A stretch of 64,000 nt of DNA from Streptomyces iakyrus (GCF_000717055.1 NZ_JNXI01000001.1:124001-188000); one strand, 5' to 3'. Counted from the stretch's first letter, positions 49,883 to 58,930 are shown. Notes: generated by a model from the sequence alone, not told the origin. Numbers and translations are program-made.

Positions 49883-52455
49883 CAGACCGACACCGCCTTG
49901 CCGTCGGCGCCGGTCGCGCCCCGGGTGTACTTGGGGTGGATCAGGCCGACGCAGGTGTAGGGCAGTCCGTCGACCTCCTCGACGGGCACCCCGCGCTGCT
50001 CGGCCAGCAGGCGCACGTGGTCCAGGTCGCTGCCCGCCCCGGCGCGTGCCAGGACCTTCCAGGGCACGCGGCGGAGCATGACCCGGGTGGTCTCGCCGAC
50101 GCCGGGCTTGACGAGGTTCACGTCGTGGATGGCGTACTCCTCGCTGATGCGCTCGACGGCGGCCCAGCCCTCCCAGGTGGGTGAGCGGTCGCTCGCGAGC
50201 AGTTCCTTGGCCTGGGCGCAGGCGGCGTCGGTGACCTCGGGGAAGCGGGCGGACACGGCGTCCAGGAAGGCCACCGAGACGTCGGTGCCGGCGAGTTCGC
50301 GGTAGAACTTCGCGCCGTGGAAGTCGTGCGGGCCGACGAGGTCCGCACGCAGCACGGTCCGCGAGATCAGGCCGGAGACGGTGGAGTTGAGGCAGGCGGA
50401 GGGGATGAGGAAGTCCTCGCGGGTGCCGTAGGTGCGGACGCAGGAGCCCGGGTCGGCCAGGACCGCGATCTCGGGGCTGAAGCCGGTGATGCCGTCGGAC
50501 TTCTCGAACTCCTCCAGAGCCTGGGCGAGTTCGCGGGTGATGGCGCCCTTGCCGGTCCAGCCGTCGACGAAGACGACGTCCCGGGGGTCGTGGTGCCGGG
50601 CGAGCCAGCGCAGCGCGTTGGCGTCGATGCCCCGGCCGCGGACGATCGACACGGCGTAGTGCGGCAGGTCCAGACCGTGCCGGTGCTGGGCCCAGCGGCG
50701 CATGAGGATGCCGACGGGCGTCCCGGCACGGGCCAGGGAGACCAGCACGGGACGCGGCGACCGCTCCGCGAGGACCGTCTCGGTGACGACACCGACCGCC
50801 TGGGCGATCCGGGCCGCCGACTCCTCCAGCGCGGCGTGGAACAGCTCCTGGTACTCCTCGCTGGGCTGGTACTCCACGGGCAGCGACTCCGCGTAGTGCG
50901 CGCCGCCGCTCTGGATAGCCTCCTCGCGCTCCTCGGTCGGCGCCTCCAGCGTCACGTCCGAGAGGTCCTGGAGCAGCCAGCCGACCTCCTCGGGCGCGTA
51001 CGAGGAGAAGGCGGGGCCGCGCAGGGGCTCGGGCAGCATGGAGGGCCTTTCGGGGGCGTACGACGGTATGACGGCGAGGAGGACCCGCGGCGTGTGCGCG
51101 GCGAGACGGGCCAGCAGACCGTCGGGCGCGTGCAGTGCGGGGGTGTCCCCGGCCGAGTCGACCACCGCGACGACGGCGTCGAAGCCGGCGCCGGCGACGT
51201 TGTAGGCGTAGCGCTCGCCGGGGCCGTCGGCGGGGTCGTCGTGGGCGGGGAAGGCCAGGCGGGTGCGTATCGCGTAGCCCGGGTCGTCGACGGCCAGGAC
51301 GGGTGAGCGGGTGGTGGTGGAGTAGCGGACCTCGGTGCCGGTGGTCCGCTCCAGCTCGCGGGCGAGCCTGAGCGGGGCGTACATCAGCTCTTCGAAGCCG
51401 AGGATGTGGACGCGGCGGGCGTGGTCGGGCAGCGCGTCCGCCAGGCGGCGGGCCATCGCGGGGAGGGCGTCTTCCAGGAGCTTCCGATGCGCGGGGGTGA
51501 ACCCGTGCCGGGCGCCGTCCGGCAGGCCGGCCGGCCAGTGCAGGTCGATGCGCGTGGTGTGGGGAGCGGTGCCGTTGTCGTCCGGCTGCGGGCCGGTGGG
51601 GGCTGGTCGCGCAGTTCCCCGCGCCCCTGAGGCGACGCCCTCAAGGGGCGCGGGGAACTGCGCGAGCGACCACGACGGCGCCGCACCCGCCGACAAGCTC
51701 TCCGACTCGTACCGCGCCACCAGCTCCTGCCCCTTCTCCAGCACCCCCTCCGGCAGCCGCACAGTCCCCGATGCCGCTGCCACGAGATCCACCCGCGCAC
51801 CGATCTCCCCGGCGAATTCCGCGAGGCGCCCCGCGTCGGCCGACGACCGCATGTCGACCAGAGCGACCACGACATACCTCCGCCGCGGATACCGCCCATG
51901 AAGATCACGGACAGTGTTCAGCACCGTGTTCCCCGTGGAGAACTCGTCGTCGACCAGGACCAGCGGCCCGTCGCCCGTGAACAGCGCGGGATCTTCCGGC
52001 AGCAGCAGGTGCGACGTCGCGTGGGAGTGGGACTCCTCGAAGCCGCCGGCCGGGGTGACACCGGCGACGGGACGGCGCGTGGAGTGCAGGTAGGGCGCGA
52101 GGCCCAGCCCGTCGGCGACGGAGTGGCCGAGCCCGGTCGCTGTCTCGGCATAGCCGAGGACGACGGCCCTGCGGGCCTCGTCGTCGCCGAGCAGGTCCCG
52201 CACCCGGCGGCCGAGCTCGACTCCGTAGCCGTACACCACGGACGGCGACTGCGGCACGTGCTTGCCCAGGACGTTCGACACCAGCAGGTGGGCCCGCTTG
52301 GGGTTGCGGCGCAACGCCAGCCCCAGCAGGCCGGCCAGCCGGCCGTCACCGGCGAGTTCGACGCCGAGCCGCTCGGCGACCCAGCTGCCGGACCAGACGC
52401 CGTCCGCGCCGTCGCGCACCTCGCGGTGCTCCCCCTCGTTCACTGCCTTCTCCAT
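49882..52455 (-). CDS. PRTase-TRSP-StiP fusion protein of the Ter module
   Basis: One 857-residue protein joins parts that I recall as separate proteins in other Ter loci. Residues about 20-250 are a phosphoribosyltransferase (PRPP loop LVLVDDEFSTGNT, 165-177). About 300-475 is the TRSP region (RVHILGFEELMYAPLRLA...GTEVRYSTTTRSPV). About 490-857 is a StiP/PRTase-1 domain (GGAHYAESLPVEY, LVSLARAGTPVGILMRRW, VVFVDGWTGKGAITREL as second PRPP-type motif). Both PRTase loops look intact. Residues about 251-285 are encoded by a dispersed repeat. It is the middle gene of the operon and would build a glycosidic or ribose-linked product. Confidence 0.85.
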   Translation of the reverse strand: MEKAVNEGEHREVRDGADGVWSGSWVAERLGVELAGDGRLAGLLGLALRRNPKRAHLLVSNVLGKHVPQSPSVVYGYGVELGRRVRDLLGDDEARRAVVLGYAETATGLGHSVADGLGLAPYLHSTRRPVAGVTPAGGFEESHSHATSHLLLPEDPALFTGDGPLVLVDDEFSTGNTVLNTVRDLHGRYPRRRYVVVALVDMRSSADAGRLAEFAGEIGARVDLVAAASGTVRLPEGVLEKGQELVARYESESLSAGAAPSWSLAQFPAPLEGVASGARGTARPAPTGPQPDDNGTAPHTTRIDLHWPAGLPDGARHGFTPAHRKLLEDALPAMARRLADALPDHARRVHILGFEELMYAPLRLARELERTTGTEVRYSTTTRSPVLAVDDPGYAIRTRLAFPAHDDPADGPGERYAYNVAGAGFDAVVAVVDSAGDTPALHAPDGLLARLAAHTPRVLLAVIPSYAPERPSMLPEPLRGPAFSSYAPEEVGWLLQDLSDVTLEAPTEEREEAIQSGGAHYAESLPVEYQPSEEYQELFHAALEESAARIAQAVGVVTETVLAERSPRPVLVSLARAGTPVGILMRRWAQHRHGLDLPHYAVSIVRGRGIDANALRWLARHHDPRDVVFVDGWTGKGAITRELAQALEEFEKSDGITGFSPEIAVLADPGSCVRTYGTREDFLIPSACLNSTVSGLISRTVLRADLVGPHDFHGAKFYRELAGTDVSVAFLDAVSARFPEVTDAACAQAKELLASDRSPTWEGWAAVERISEEYAIHDVNLVKPGVGETTRVMLRRVPWKVLARAGAGSDLDHVRLLAEQRGVPVEEVDGLPYTCVGLIHPKYTRGATGADGKAVSV
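51606..51690 (-). repeat. Dispersed repeat, copy 3, as a long hairpin within coding sequence
   Basis: Two arms of 21 nt (51608-51628 and 51644-51664, perfect complements) surround a 15-nt centre that can itself pair (GAGG/CCTC). The right half (51639-51690) is 49 of 52 identical to the copy in the dedA tail. The element stays open and encodes the PRTase-TRSP linker. Confidence 0.88.
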
Positions 52456-52486
52456 GAACCCTTCGTATCCTCGAAAAGCTGTGCGG

Positions 52487-53653
52487 TCAGGCCGGCAGTC
52501 CCGCCGCCAGCAGTTCCACGAAGCCGATGTCCTGGTTCGCCACGCCGAAAACCTCGGCCCGCAGCAGGGTCCGCTCGGCCCAGGCCCGGTGCGGCTTCAC
52601 CTCGTTCATCTTGTTCGTGTACGCCGATCTCAGCACACCCCCGCCGCCGCGCTCGGGGCGCAGGATGTCCTGGGCGTCCGTGAACTCCTCGTGGCTGACG
52701 ACCGACAGGGCGTGCACCGGCAGGACGTGCGAGGGGTGGATGCAGGTCTTGCCCAGCAGTCCGTTGGCGTGGTCCAGGGAGATCTCCCTCAGCAGACCGT
52801 CCATGGCGTGCTCAATCAGCTTCTCGCGCAGCTCCGCGGCCTGCACCTCCAGGAAGGGGCTCTGCCGCAGCAGCGGCTTGAACATGCGCTCCTGGACCCG
52901 GAAGTACTCCCACACCGGGCCGGTGACGGTGAAGCCGGTCCCGTCGGCGCGGCCCAGCATGTTCACCACGTCGGCGATCACGGAGGCGACGATCTGCACG
53001 TCGTAGGCCGTCATGTCGGGGCCCCTGCGCAGCCCGTAGGAGGAACAGAAGTCCGTCACGCCGAGGCGCAGGGCGAGGACGCGGTCGCGGTACTTGTCGA
53101 TGGCCCGGGAGATGCCCTCCAGGGTCTCCACGCGCGACTCCCGGTAGAGCAGCTCCGGGGACTCCAAGACGGGCATGGCGAAAAGGCGACGGCCGCTTTC
53201 GGCCTCGGCGGCGGCCAGGGCCTCCAGGAAGGGGATGCCGCGTTCCTCGGTGAACTTGGGCAGGACGAACCCGGACAGCAGCCGGACAGCGGGGCCGAGG
53301 CGTCGTACCAGGTCGGGGATCTGCTCGGGGGCGCGGACCCGGATGAACAGCAGCGGCGGGTCGGCGTCGGGCAGGGCGGCGAGGGCGGTGAGCTGGCGGA
53401 CGAGGTTCTCCTCGCCGGGGCCGACGTCCGCGTCGTCGATCGAGTCCTCCAGGCACAGCACCATCGAGACCACACCGCGCGCCGCCTGCTTGAGGACGTC
53501 GTCGGCCAGGCGCGGCCGGGTGGCCGGGCTGTACAGCGTGGCGCCCAGGGCGACCGAGAGCAGCCGGGCCGGGGAGTCCGGGGTGAAGGCGCACGGCTCG
53601 CGGAAGAAGAGACGCTTCCGCACCTCAGGGGCGACGTGCCCGAAATGACGCAT
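52487..53653 (-). CDS. HpcH/HpaI-aldolase/citrate-lyase-like protein of the Ter module
   Basis: The 388-residue protein has a CitE-like TIM-barrel pattern: GATLYSPATRPRL, MVLCLEDSIDDADV (acidic metal residues), LPKFTEERG, MPVLESPELL (metal Glu), LRLGVTDFCSSYGLRR and GLLGKTCIHPSHV. This is the HpcH/HpaI family member found in Ter biosynthetic clusters. The ATG at 53653 has GGGGGAG 4 nt upstream. It is first of the three-gene operon, 31 nt ahead of the PRTase fusion. A SigB-type promoter match lies 128 nt upstream. It probably performs a C-C bond or CoA-ester reaction in metabolite assembly. Confidence 0.85.
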   Translation of the reverse strand: MRHFGHVAPEVRKRLFFREPCAFTPDSPARLLSVALGATLYSPATRPRLADDVLKQAARGVVSMVLCLEDSIDDADVGPGEENLVRQLTALAALPDADPPLLFIRVRAPEQIPDLVRRLGPAVRLLSGFVLPKFTEERGIPFLEALAAAEAESGRRLFAMPVLESPELLYRESRVETLEGISRAIDKYRDRVLALRLGVTDFCSSYGLRRGPDMTAYDVQIVASVIADVVNMLGRADGTGFTVTGPVWEYFRVQERMFKPLLRQSPFLEVQAAELREKLIEHAMDGLLREISLDHANGLLGKTCIHPSHVLPVHALSVVSHEEFTDAQDILRPERGGGGVLRSAYTNKMNEVKPHRAWAERTLLRAEVFGVANQDIGFVELLAAGLPA

Positions 53654-53779
53654 AAGACTCCCCCGTGGTGATGATGCGGCCTGCGAATCGATGAAAGGTG
53701 GCCGGTAATAGTACGTAGATGTCCATGTCACAGGTTCCCATGAGGCATGAATTTCAGGTAACGCGGGCAATCACAGCCA

Positions 53780-53804
53780 GTACCCGGCCATCACGACGGT
53801 AGTC
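53780..53804 (-). promoter_or_regulatory. SigB-type stress promoter for the Ter biosynthetic operon
   Basis: On the minus strand GACT-N15-GGGTAC fits the Streptomyces SigB-family consensus GNNT-N14-16-GGGTAC/T exactly, about 127 nt upstream of the aldolase start. It suggests osmotic or oxidative stress induction. Confidence 0.5.
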
Positions 53805-53881
53805 CGCGACGGCCGTCTGCGCCGCTCGTGACCGGGGCCCCCGCGTTGTCGTGAGCAGGACCGAGAGGGCAGGATGACCGC

Positions 53882-54793
53882 ATGACGCACGCCATGCTGA
53901 AGGGGTCGAACGTCCCGCTGGAAGCCACCACGGTGCGCGCCGTGCTGCGCTGGACACCGGGGCAGGGGGTTCCGGACGTCGACGCCTCCGCGCTGCTCCT
54001 CGGCCCCGACGGTCGTGTGCGCTCCGACGAGGACTTCGTCTTCTACAACCAGCCCCGGCACCCGGCCGGGAAGGTGTGGCGGCTCGGCAAGAAGCGGGTC
54101 GCCGAAGGCCTGACCGACACGATCCAGACAGATCTCACCGGTGTCGAGCCCGGGGTGAGCCGGATTCTGCTGGTCGCATCGGCGGACGGCGTGACGTTCG
54201 ACCGCGTGCGGGAGCTGCGCATCCTGCTGTACGACGCGGCGGACACCGGCACCGAGGCGCTGGCGTACTTCGACGTCACGCCGGAGACGGGCGAGGAGAC
54301 CGCGCTGATCTGCGGCGAGCTGTACCGGCGCGGGGAGGGCTGGAAGTTCCGGGCGCTGGGCGAGGGCTACTCGAACGGGCTGAAGGGGCTCGCGACCGAC
54401 TTCGGCATCTCGGTGGACGAGTCGGAGGCGGCGGCCGAGGAGGCGACCACGACGGTCCCCGCGCCCCCCACCACGAACACGACCGCGCAGCCGACGACGG
54501 CGGGCGCCTCCCCGCAGTCCCCCGAGGTCTCCGCGCCGCTGCCCCCGGAGCAGCCGACCGCCGTGCCCGGACAGCCCGGCTACGGATATCCGCCGCCGCA
54601 GCAGCCGCCGGCGACGCAGCCGGCCTACGGCTACCCGCAGACCACCGGCCGGCCCGCGTACGGCTACCCCCAGGCACCGGCAGCGGCGGGTGCCGCGGGG
54701 GCGCCGACCGGCTACGGCTACCCGCCGCCGGTCACCGTACCCGACCCGGACTTCCGGCTGCCCCCGCAGGGCCCGCAGTTCGTCGGGCGCTGA
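53882..54793 (+). CDS. TerD-domain protein with YGYP-rich tail
   Basis: Residues 1-180 form a TerD beta-sandwich ([66 protein letters not shown]). The loop that is DNLTGEGxGDDE in the two other paralogues is here [19 protein letters not shown], so one Ca2+ site is probably missing. The C-terminal 120 residues are Pro/Thr/Gln-rich with four YGYP repeats and look disordered. It is divergent from the aldolase operon and probably acts as a stress-module scaffold. Confidence 0.88.
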   Translation: MTHAMLKGSNVPLEATTVRAVLRWTPGQGVPDVDASALLLGPDGRVRSDEDFVFYNQPRHPAGKVWRLGKKRVAEGLTDTIQTDLTGVEPGVSRILLVASADGVTFDRVRELRILLYDAADTGTEALAYFDVTPETGEETALICGELYRRGEGWKFRALGEGYSNGLKGLATDFGISVDESEAAAEEATTTVPAPPTTNTTAQPTTAGASPQSPEVSAPLPPEQPTAVPGQPGYGYPPPQQPPATQPAYGYPQTTGRPAYGYPQAPAAAGAAGAPTGYGYPPPVTVPDPDFRLPPQGPQFVGR

Positions 54794-54828
54794 GCGCAGC
54801 TGTGGGGCGGGGCCCGTCACGGCTGCGC
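54794..54828. terminator. Bidirectional terminator hairpin
   Basis: GCGCAGC and GCTGCGC (7 bp) flank a G/C-rich loop in the 37-bp gap between two convergent genes (terD-like and terA-like). Confidence 0.5.
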
Positions 54829-54830
54829 TG

Positions 54831-55568
54831 TCAGCGGTCGACCTTGGTCTTGTAGCCCCGCCCCCACTGCAGTCCCCACCCGTAGAGCCGGTCGAGCTCG
54901 GCCTGGAAGCCGTAGACGAACTTCGCCTCGCGGCGGACGACGATCTCGTTCTTCACCTTCTCGATCATGACGACGGCGCAGGAGCGGGCCTGCGGCTGGC
55001 GTTCGTCGAGGTGGATCTCGATGCGGGGGCCGTTGCTCGGGTAGAGGGTGACGATGGCGTGGGCGCGGTCGAAGGCGGGCGTCTGGTCGTAGATGTAGAC
55101 GAACACCAGCAGCCGCTTGATGCTGTCGCGGTGGTCGAGGTTGATGTACATCGTCTCGCCGGACGCGGAGCCGAAGCGGTCGTCGCCGCTGAGCTTGACG
55201 TACGGCGCGGCGTTGGTGTCCCCGAAGTAGCCGCCGAGGGGCTGGACGACGCCCTTGCTGCCGTCCTGGAGTTCGTAGAGGCAGCCGAGGTCGAGGTCGA
55301 CGTTGACCATGCTCTGGCTGTGGCCGACGACCTCGGGGGGTTTGAGGGCCCGGAAGGGATGGCGCAGCAGGCTCTCGCGCTGGGAGCCGCCGAAGTCGGA
55401 GGTGCGCATCCGCCAGCTGAGGTTGACGCGCAGATGACCGGTGGCCGCGCCCTGTTTGGTCAGTGATATCTGCGCGCGCCGCTTGGTCAGCTCGATCGCG
55501 TTGGTCGACGCGTCGCCCGAGTCGAACTGCGCCTCGCGCCCACGCCGTAGTCCGTCGAACAGGCCCAT
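54831..55568 (-). CDS. TerA-like tellurium-resistance family protein
   Basis: The 245-residue protein starts at ATG 55568 behind GGGGGCGGA. The N-terminus MGLFDGLRRGREAQFDSGDAST is followed by beta-rich TerD-superfamily sequence (AIELTKRRAQISLTKQGAATGHLRVNLSWRM, VNVDLDLGCLYELQDGSKGVVQPLGGYFGD, YIYDQTPAFDRAHAIV). The layout matches TerA-type members that accompany TerD/TerC. Cytoplasmic, possibly metal binding. It has its own promoter; the terminator upstream (55632) separates it from the DUF475 gene. Confidence 0.82.
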   Translation of the reverse strand: MGLFDGLRRGREAQFDSGDASTNAIELTKRRAQISLTKQGAATGHLRVNLSWRMRTSDFGGSQRESLLRHPFRALKPPEVVGHSQSMVNVDLDLGCLYELQDGSKGVVQPLGGYFGDTNAAPYVKLSGDDRFGSASGETMYINLDHRDSIKRLLVFVYIYDQTPAFDRAHAIVTLYPSNGPRIEIHLDERQPQARSCAVVMIEKVKNEIVVRREAKFVYGFQAELDRLYGWGLQWGRGYKTKVDR

Positions 55569-55631
55569 TCCGCCCCCACGTTCACTCGGAGACCGCAGGT
55601 CATCACCGTACCCACGGCCCATGACGACCGA

Positions 55632-55668
55632 CGGGGCGGCCACCGAGGAGTCCTCGGTGGCCGCCCCG
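55632..55668 (-). terminator. Perfect 18-bp hairpin after the DUF475 gene
   Basis: CGGGGCGGCCACCGAGGA and its exact complement flank a single G, 29 nt after the DUF475 stop. This is a typical Streptomyces terminator without a T-run. Confidence 0.8.
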
Positions 55669-55696
55669 CACAGAGCGTTCCTCACCCGGAGGGGTG

Positions 55697-56842
55697 TCAC
55701 ACCCCGGACGAGACCTCAGTCTTCGAGTCCGAGCCGGCGTCCCCCTCGGCCGCCGCGAGCCGCCTGTTGCGGCGGACGGAGGACCAGAAGGAGGCACCGA
55801 TCAGGATGACGCCGATGGAGCCGGTGATGAACTCGTTGATCTCGTACTGGATGGTGACGAGGAGAACCATGGCGAGCGCGCCGATGGCGTAGTGCGCGCC
55901 GTGCTCCAGGTAGACGTAGTCGTCGAGGGTGCCCTCACGGACCAGGTAGACGGTCAGCGACCGGACGTACATGGCACCGATGCCGAGGCCGAGGGCCATC
56001 AGGACGATGTCGTTGGTGATGGCGAAGGCGCCGATCACGCCGTCGAAGGAGAACGACGCGTCCAGGACCTCCAGGTAGAGGAACATGAAGAACGCGGCCT
56101 TGCCGGCCAGCTTGACCGCGGACTTGGGCTTGCCCTCGCGCGCGGCCTTCTCCTCGGCCTCGTGCTCGCGCTCCTCCTCCTCTTCGAGCTTGTCCTCGAA
56201 GTAGCCGGAGAGGCCGCCGACGATCATGTACGTGATCAGACCGGCGATACCGGAGAGCAGGACGGTCTCCGCCTTGTCGGCGTGGGTGCCGCCGTGCTGG
56301 TGGGCGTTGGCGCCGAAGGTGATCGAGGAGATCAGCAGGACGATCAGGGCGATGCAGACCGACAGCATGTCGACCTTGCCGAGCTTGGCCAGCGGGCGCT
56401 CCAGCCAGCCGAGCCACTTGATGTCCCGGTCCTCGAAGATGAAGTCCAGGAAGATCATCAGCAGGAACATGCCACCGAAGGCGGCGATCGACGGGTGGGC
56501 GTCGGTGACGTACTGCTGGTACTGGTCCTTGTCCGTCAGCGCGAGGTCGACGGCCTCGATCGGGCCCAGCTGGGCGCTGAGCGCGACGATCACGACGGGG
56601 AAGACCAGACGCATGCCGAAGACGGCGATCAAGATGCCGATGGTGAGGAAGATCTTCTGCCAGAAGGCATTCATCTTCTTCAGGATTCCGGCGTTGACCA
56701 CCGCGTTGTCGAAGGACAGCGAGATCTCGAGGACGGACAGGATCGCTACGACGCCGAACGCGGTCCACCCTCCGTAGAGAACCGCTGCGACCAGGCCGAG
56801 CGCGGTGACCGCGAACGACCACCCGAAGGTTTTCAGAACCAC
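55697..56842 (-). CDS. DUF475/TerC-family membrane protein
   Basis: The 381-residue protein starts at GTG 56842. It has about nine helices with the TerC-type acidic metal motifs LEISLSFDNAVVNAGIL (about 38-54) and LEVLDASFSFDGVIGAFAI (about 255-273), and a charged EEEEEREHEAEEK cytoplasmic loop. TerC proteins assist Mn2+ or other metal transport and couple to TerD proteins at the membrane. It is flanked by TerA-like and TerD genes on the same strand. A GGGTAC (56882-56887, minus) lies upstream, but without a proper SigB -35 element. Confidence 0.9.
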   Translation of the reverse strand: MVLKTFGWSFAVTALGLVAAVLYGGWTAFGVVAILSVLEISLSFDNAVVNAGILKKMNAFWQKIFLTIGILIAVFGMRLVFPVVIVALSAQLGPIEAVDLALTDKDQYQQYVTDAHPSIAAFGGMFLLMIFLDFIFEDRDIKWLGWLERPLAKLGKVDMLSVCIALIVLLISSITFGANAHQHGGTHADKAETVLLSGIAGLITYMIVGGLSGYFEDKLEEEEEREHEAEEKAAREGKPKSAVKLAGKAAFFMFLYLEVLDASFSFDGVIGAFAITNDIVLMALGLGIGAMYVRSLTVYLVREGTLDDYVYLEHGAHYAIGALAMVLLVTIQYEINEFITGSIGVILIGASFWSSVRRNRRLAAAEGDAGSDSKTEVSSGV

Positions 56843-56956
56843 TGGCTACCCAATCGTGTGTGTACGGGGCTCCCCCGCGCCGTACCCGGCTTTACGAAAC
56901 TTTGAAGCCGAAGTCTAGTCGTCCCCCCTCAGCACCCCAGTGGGCCCCGGTTTTTG

Positions 56957-56974
56957 CTCATAACGCGTTATGAG
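56957..56974. promoter_or_regulatory. Perfect 18-bp palindrome between terD and DUF475 genes
   Basis: CTCATAACGCGTTATGAG is fully self-complementary and A/T-rich at its arms. It overlaps the terD stop codon and lies about 115 nt upstream of the DUF475 gene. The minus strand has no T-run after it, so an operator is more likely than a terminator. Confidence 0.55.
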
Positions 56975-57543
56975 ACGTTGACCCCGAAGTCCAGTGCGAT
57001 GCCCCGCAGCCCCGACGCGTACCCCTGCCCCACGGCCCTGAACTTCCATTCGCCCTGATAGCGATAGAGCTCGCCGAAGATCATCGCGGTTTCCGTGGAG
57101 GCGTCCTCGCTGAGGTCGTAGCGGGCGAGCTCCTGGCCGTCGGCCTGGTTGACGACGCGGATGAAGGCGTTGCTGACCTGGCCGAAGGTCTGGCCGCGCT
57201 CGTCGGCCATGTGGATCGAGACGGGGAACACGATCTTGTCGCAGTGCGGCGGCACCTTGGGCAGGTCGATCAGGAGCGACTCATCGTCGCCGTCGCCCTC
57301 GCCGGTGAGGTTGTCGCCGGTGTGCTCGACCGAGCCGTCCGGGCTCTTGAGCTGGTTGTAGAAGACGAACCACTCGTCCCCGAGCACGCGCCCGCTGCTG
57401 CACATCAGAGCGCTGGCGTCGAGGTCGAAGGGCGCTCCGGTGGTGGAGCGCGCGTCCCAGCCGAGCCCGACCAGCACCTGAGTGAGGTTCGGCGCGGCCT
57501 TGGACAGGGAGACATTGCCCCCCTTGGCGAGCGTGACGCCCAT
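56968..57543 (-). CDS. TerD-family Ca2+-binding stress protein (paralogue 1)
   Basis: The 191-residue canonical TerD protein has [64 protein letters not shown] (acidic Ca2+ loop) and [32 protein letters not shown] ending. It is about 65% identical by eye to the gene upstream, from which it is separated by two strong hairpins, so it is separately controlled. I recall a TerD gene at the equivalent place in S. coelicolor being linked to calcium homeostasis and differentiation. Confidence 0.92.
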   Translation of the reverse strand: MGVTLAKGGNVSLSKAAPNLTQVLVGLGWDARSTTGAPFDLDASALMCSSGRVLGDEWFVFYNQLKSPDGSVEHTGDNLTGEGDGDDESLLIDLPKVPPHCDKIVFPVSIHMADERGQTFGQVSNAFIRVVNQADGQELARYDLSEDASTETAMIFGELYRYQGEWKFRAVGQGYASGLRGIALDFGVNVS

Positions 57544-57601
57544 GATGCTGTCCCTCCCCTTGGGGCCACAGGCCCGGTGGTGTCACTGAGGTGGTCCTGC
57601 A

Positions 57602-57669
57602 CGTCCGGCGCCGCACGTAAACCGTGCGGCGCCGGACAAGAAGACCTCCGGGCCCTGTCGCCAGGGCCC
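57602..57669 (-). terminator. Tandem strong hairpins between the two terD paralogues
   Basis: A perfect 15-bp stem (57602-57616 with 57622-57636, loop TAAAC) is followed by a 9-bp stem (CGGGCCCTG/CAGGGCCCG, 57648-57669). Both lie directly downstream of the upstream terD. Confidence 0.8.
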
Positions 57670-57682
57670 GTGCGGTGCTGGT

Positions 57683-58258
57683 TCAGACGTTCACGCCGAA
57701 GTCCTGCGCGATGCCGCGCAGGCCCGAGGCGTAGCCCTGGCCGATGGCGCGGAACTTCCACTCCGCGCCGTGCCGGTAGAGCTCACCGAAGACCATGGCG
57801 GTCTCGGTGGAGGCGTCCTCGCTCAGGTCGTACCGGGCGATCTCGGCGCCGCCCGCCTGGTTCACGACGCGGATGAACGCGTTGCGCACCTGGCCGAAGG
57901 ACTGCTGGCGGGTCTCGGCGTCGTAGATCGAGACCGGGAAGACGATCTTTTCCACGTCGGCCGGGACGGTGGCGAGGTTGACCTTGATCTGCTCGTCGTC
58001 GCCCTCGCCCTCACCGGTGAGGTTGTCACCGGTGTGCTCCACGGAGCCGTCCGGGGTCTTGAGGTTGTTGAAGAAGATGAAGTGCTGGTCGTTGCCGACC
58101 TTGCCGGAGTTGTTCAGCAGCAGCGCGCTGGCGTCCAGGTCGAAGTCCGTGCCGGTCGTGGTGCGGACGTCCCACCCCAGACCGATGATGACCGCGGTCA
58201 GGCCCGGCGCCTCCTTGGTCAGCGATACGTTGCCGCCCTTGCTGAGGCTGACTCCCAC
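57683..58258 (-). CDS. TerD-family Ca2+-binding stress protein (paralogue 2)
   Basis: The 191-residue protein starts at GTG 58258 (GGAGGA upstream). It is a canonical Ter[65 protein letters not shown] and [26 protein letters not shown]. All residues of the two-calcium site are present. It is a tandem duplicate of paralogue 1 with its own terminator. Cytoplasmic, acidic; expected to respond to Ca2+ and envelope or oxidative stress. Confidence 0.92.
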   Translation of the reverse strand: MGVSLSKGGNVSLTKEAPGLTAVIIGLGWDVRTTTGTDFDLDASALLLNNSGKVGNDQHFIFFNNLKTPDGSVEHTGDNLTGEGEGDDEQIKVNLATVPADVEKIVFPVSIYDAETRQQSFGQVRNAFIRVVNQAGGAEIARYDLSEDASTETAMVFGELYRHGAEWKFRAIGQGYASGLRGIAQDFGVNV

Positions 58259-58404
58259 GAGTCCTCCATTGGTGTCCAGGGGCGGGATGCCCCGTTGTGC
58301 TCGGATGTCGGATCAACGAGTCGATCCTAGTGACGGGTTCCCGCCCCACCCAGGCCCTGAAGCGTGGAATTCAGCGGGTGTCGGGCGCATGCCGCCCGAC
58401 CGGG

Positions 58405-58863
58405 TCACAGGGAGTCGAGCGCCTTCACGTAGTCGTTCAGGTCGCGCGCGTCCGGCAGGCCGTTGACGACGGTCCACCGCACGACGCCCTCCTTGTCGAT
58501 GACGAAGGTGCCGCGCACGGCGCAGCCCTTGTCCTCGTCGAAGACGCCGTAGGCCCGTGAGACGTTGCCGTGCGGCCAGAAATCGGACAGCAGCGGGTAC
58601 TCCAGGCCCTCCTGCTCGGCGAAGACGCGCAGGGTGTGGATGGAGTCGTTGGAGACGGCGAGCAGCTCGGTGTCGCGGTCGGAGAACTGCGGCAGGTTGT
58701 CGCGCAGCTCGCACAGCTCGCCGGTGCACACCCCGGTGAAGGCGAAGGGGTAGAAGAGCAGCACCACGTTCTTGCGGCCCCGGAAGCCGGACAGCCGCAC
58801 GGTCGCGCCGTGGTTGTCCTTGAGCTCGAAGTCGGGGGCCTTGTCGCCGACCTGGATCGCCAT
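58405..58863 (-). CDS. AhpE-type 1-Cys/atypical peroxiredoxin
   Basis: The 152-residue thioredoxin-fold peroxidase has a peroxidatic cysteine in [15 protein letters not shown] (Cys46) and a second cysteine at 51, as in the AhpE/BCP-like group. [47 protein letters not shown] and the Arg needed for peroxide binding are present. It reduces peroxides using mycothiol/mycoredoxin or thioredoxin. DUF3052 lies immediately upstream on the same strand, with a hairpin between them. Confidence 0.9.
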   Translation of the reverse strand: MAIQVGDKAPDFELKDNHGATVRLSGFRGRKNVVLLFYPFAFTGVCTGELCELRDNLPQFSDRDTELLAVSNDSIHTLRVFAEQEGLEYPLLSDFWPHGNVSRAYGVFDEDKGCAVRGTFVIDKEGVVRWTVVNGLPDARDLNDYVKALDSL

Positions 58864-58930
58864 CGCGTGGGTGTCCCTTCTCGGTCTTCTCGGGTGGGAC
58901 CACCCTACGCAGGCACCGGCACAGGCCGAT

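Noticed and set aside
56882..56907. SigB-like GGGTAC upstream of the DUF475 gene
   Set aside because: No GNNT lies at the required 14-16 nt spacing on the minus strand. The surrounding GGCTT/AAGCC symmetry may simply be a weak hairpin.
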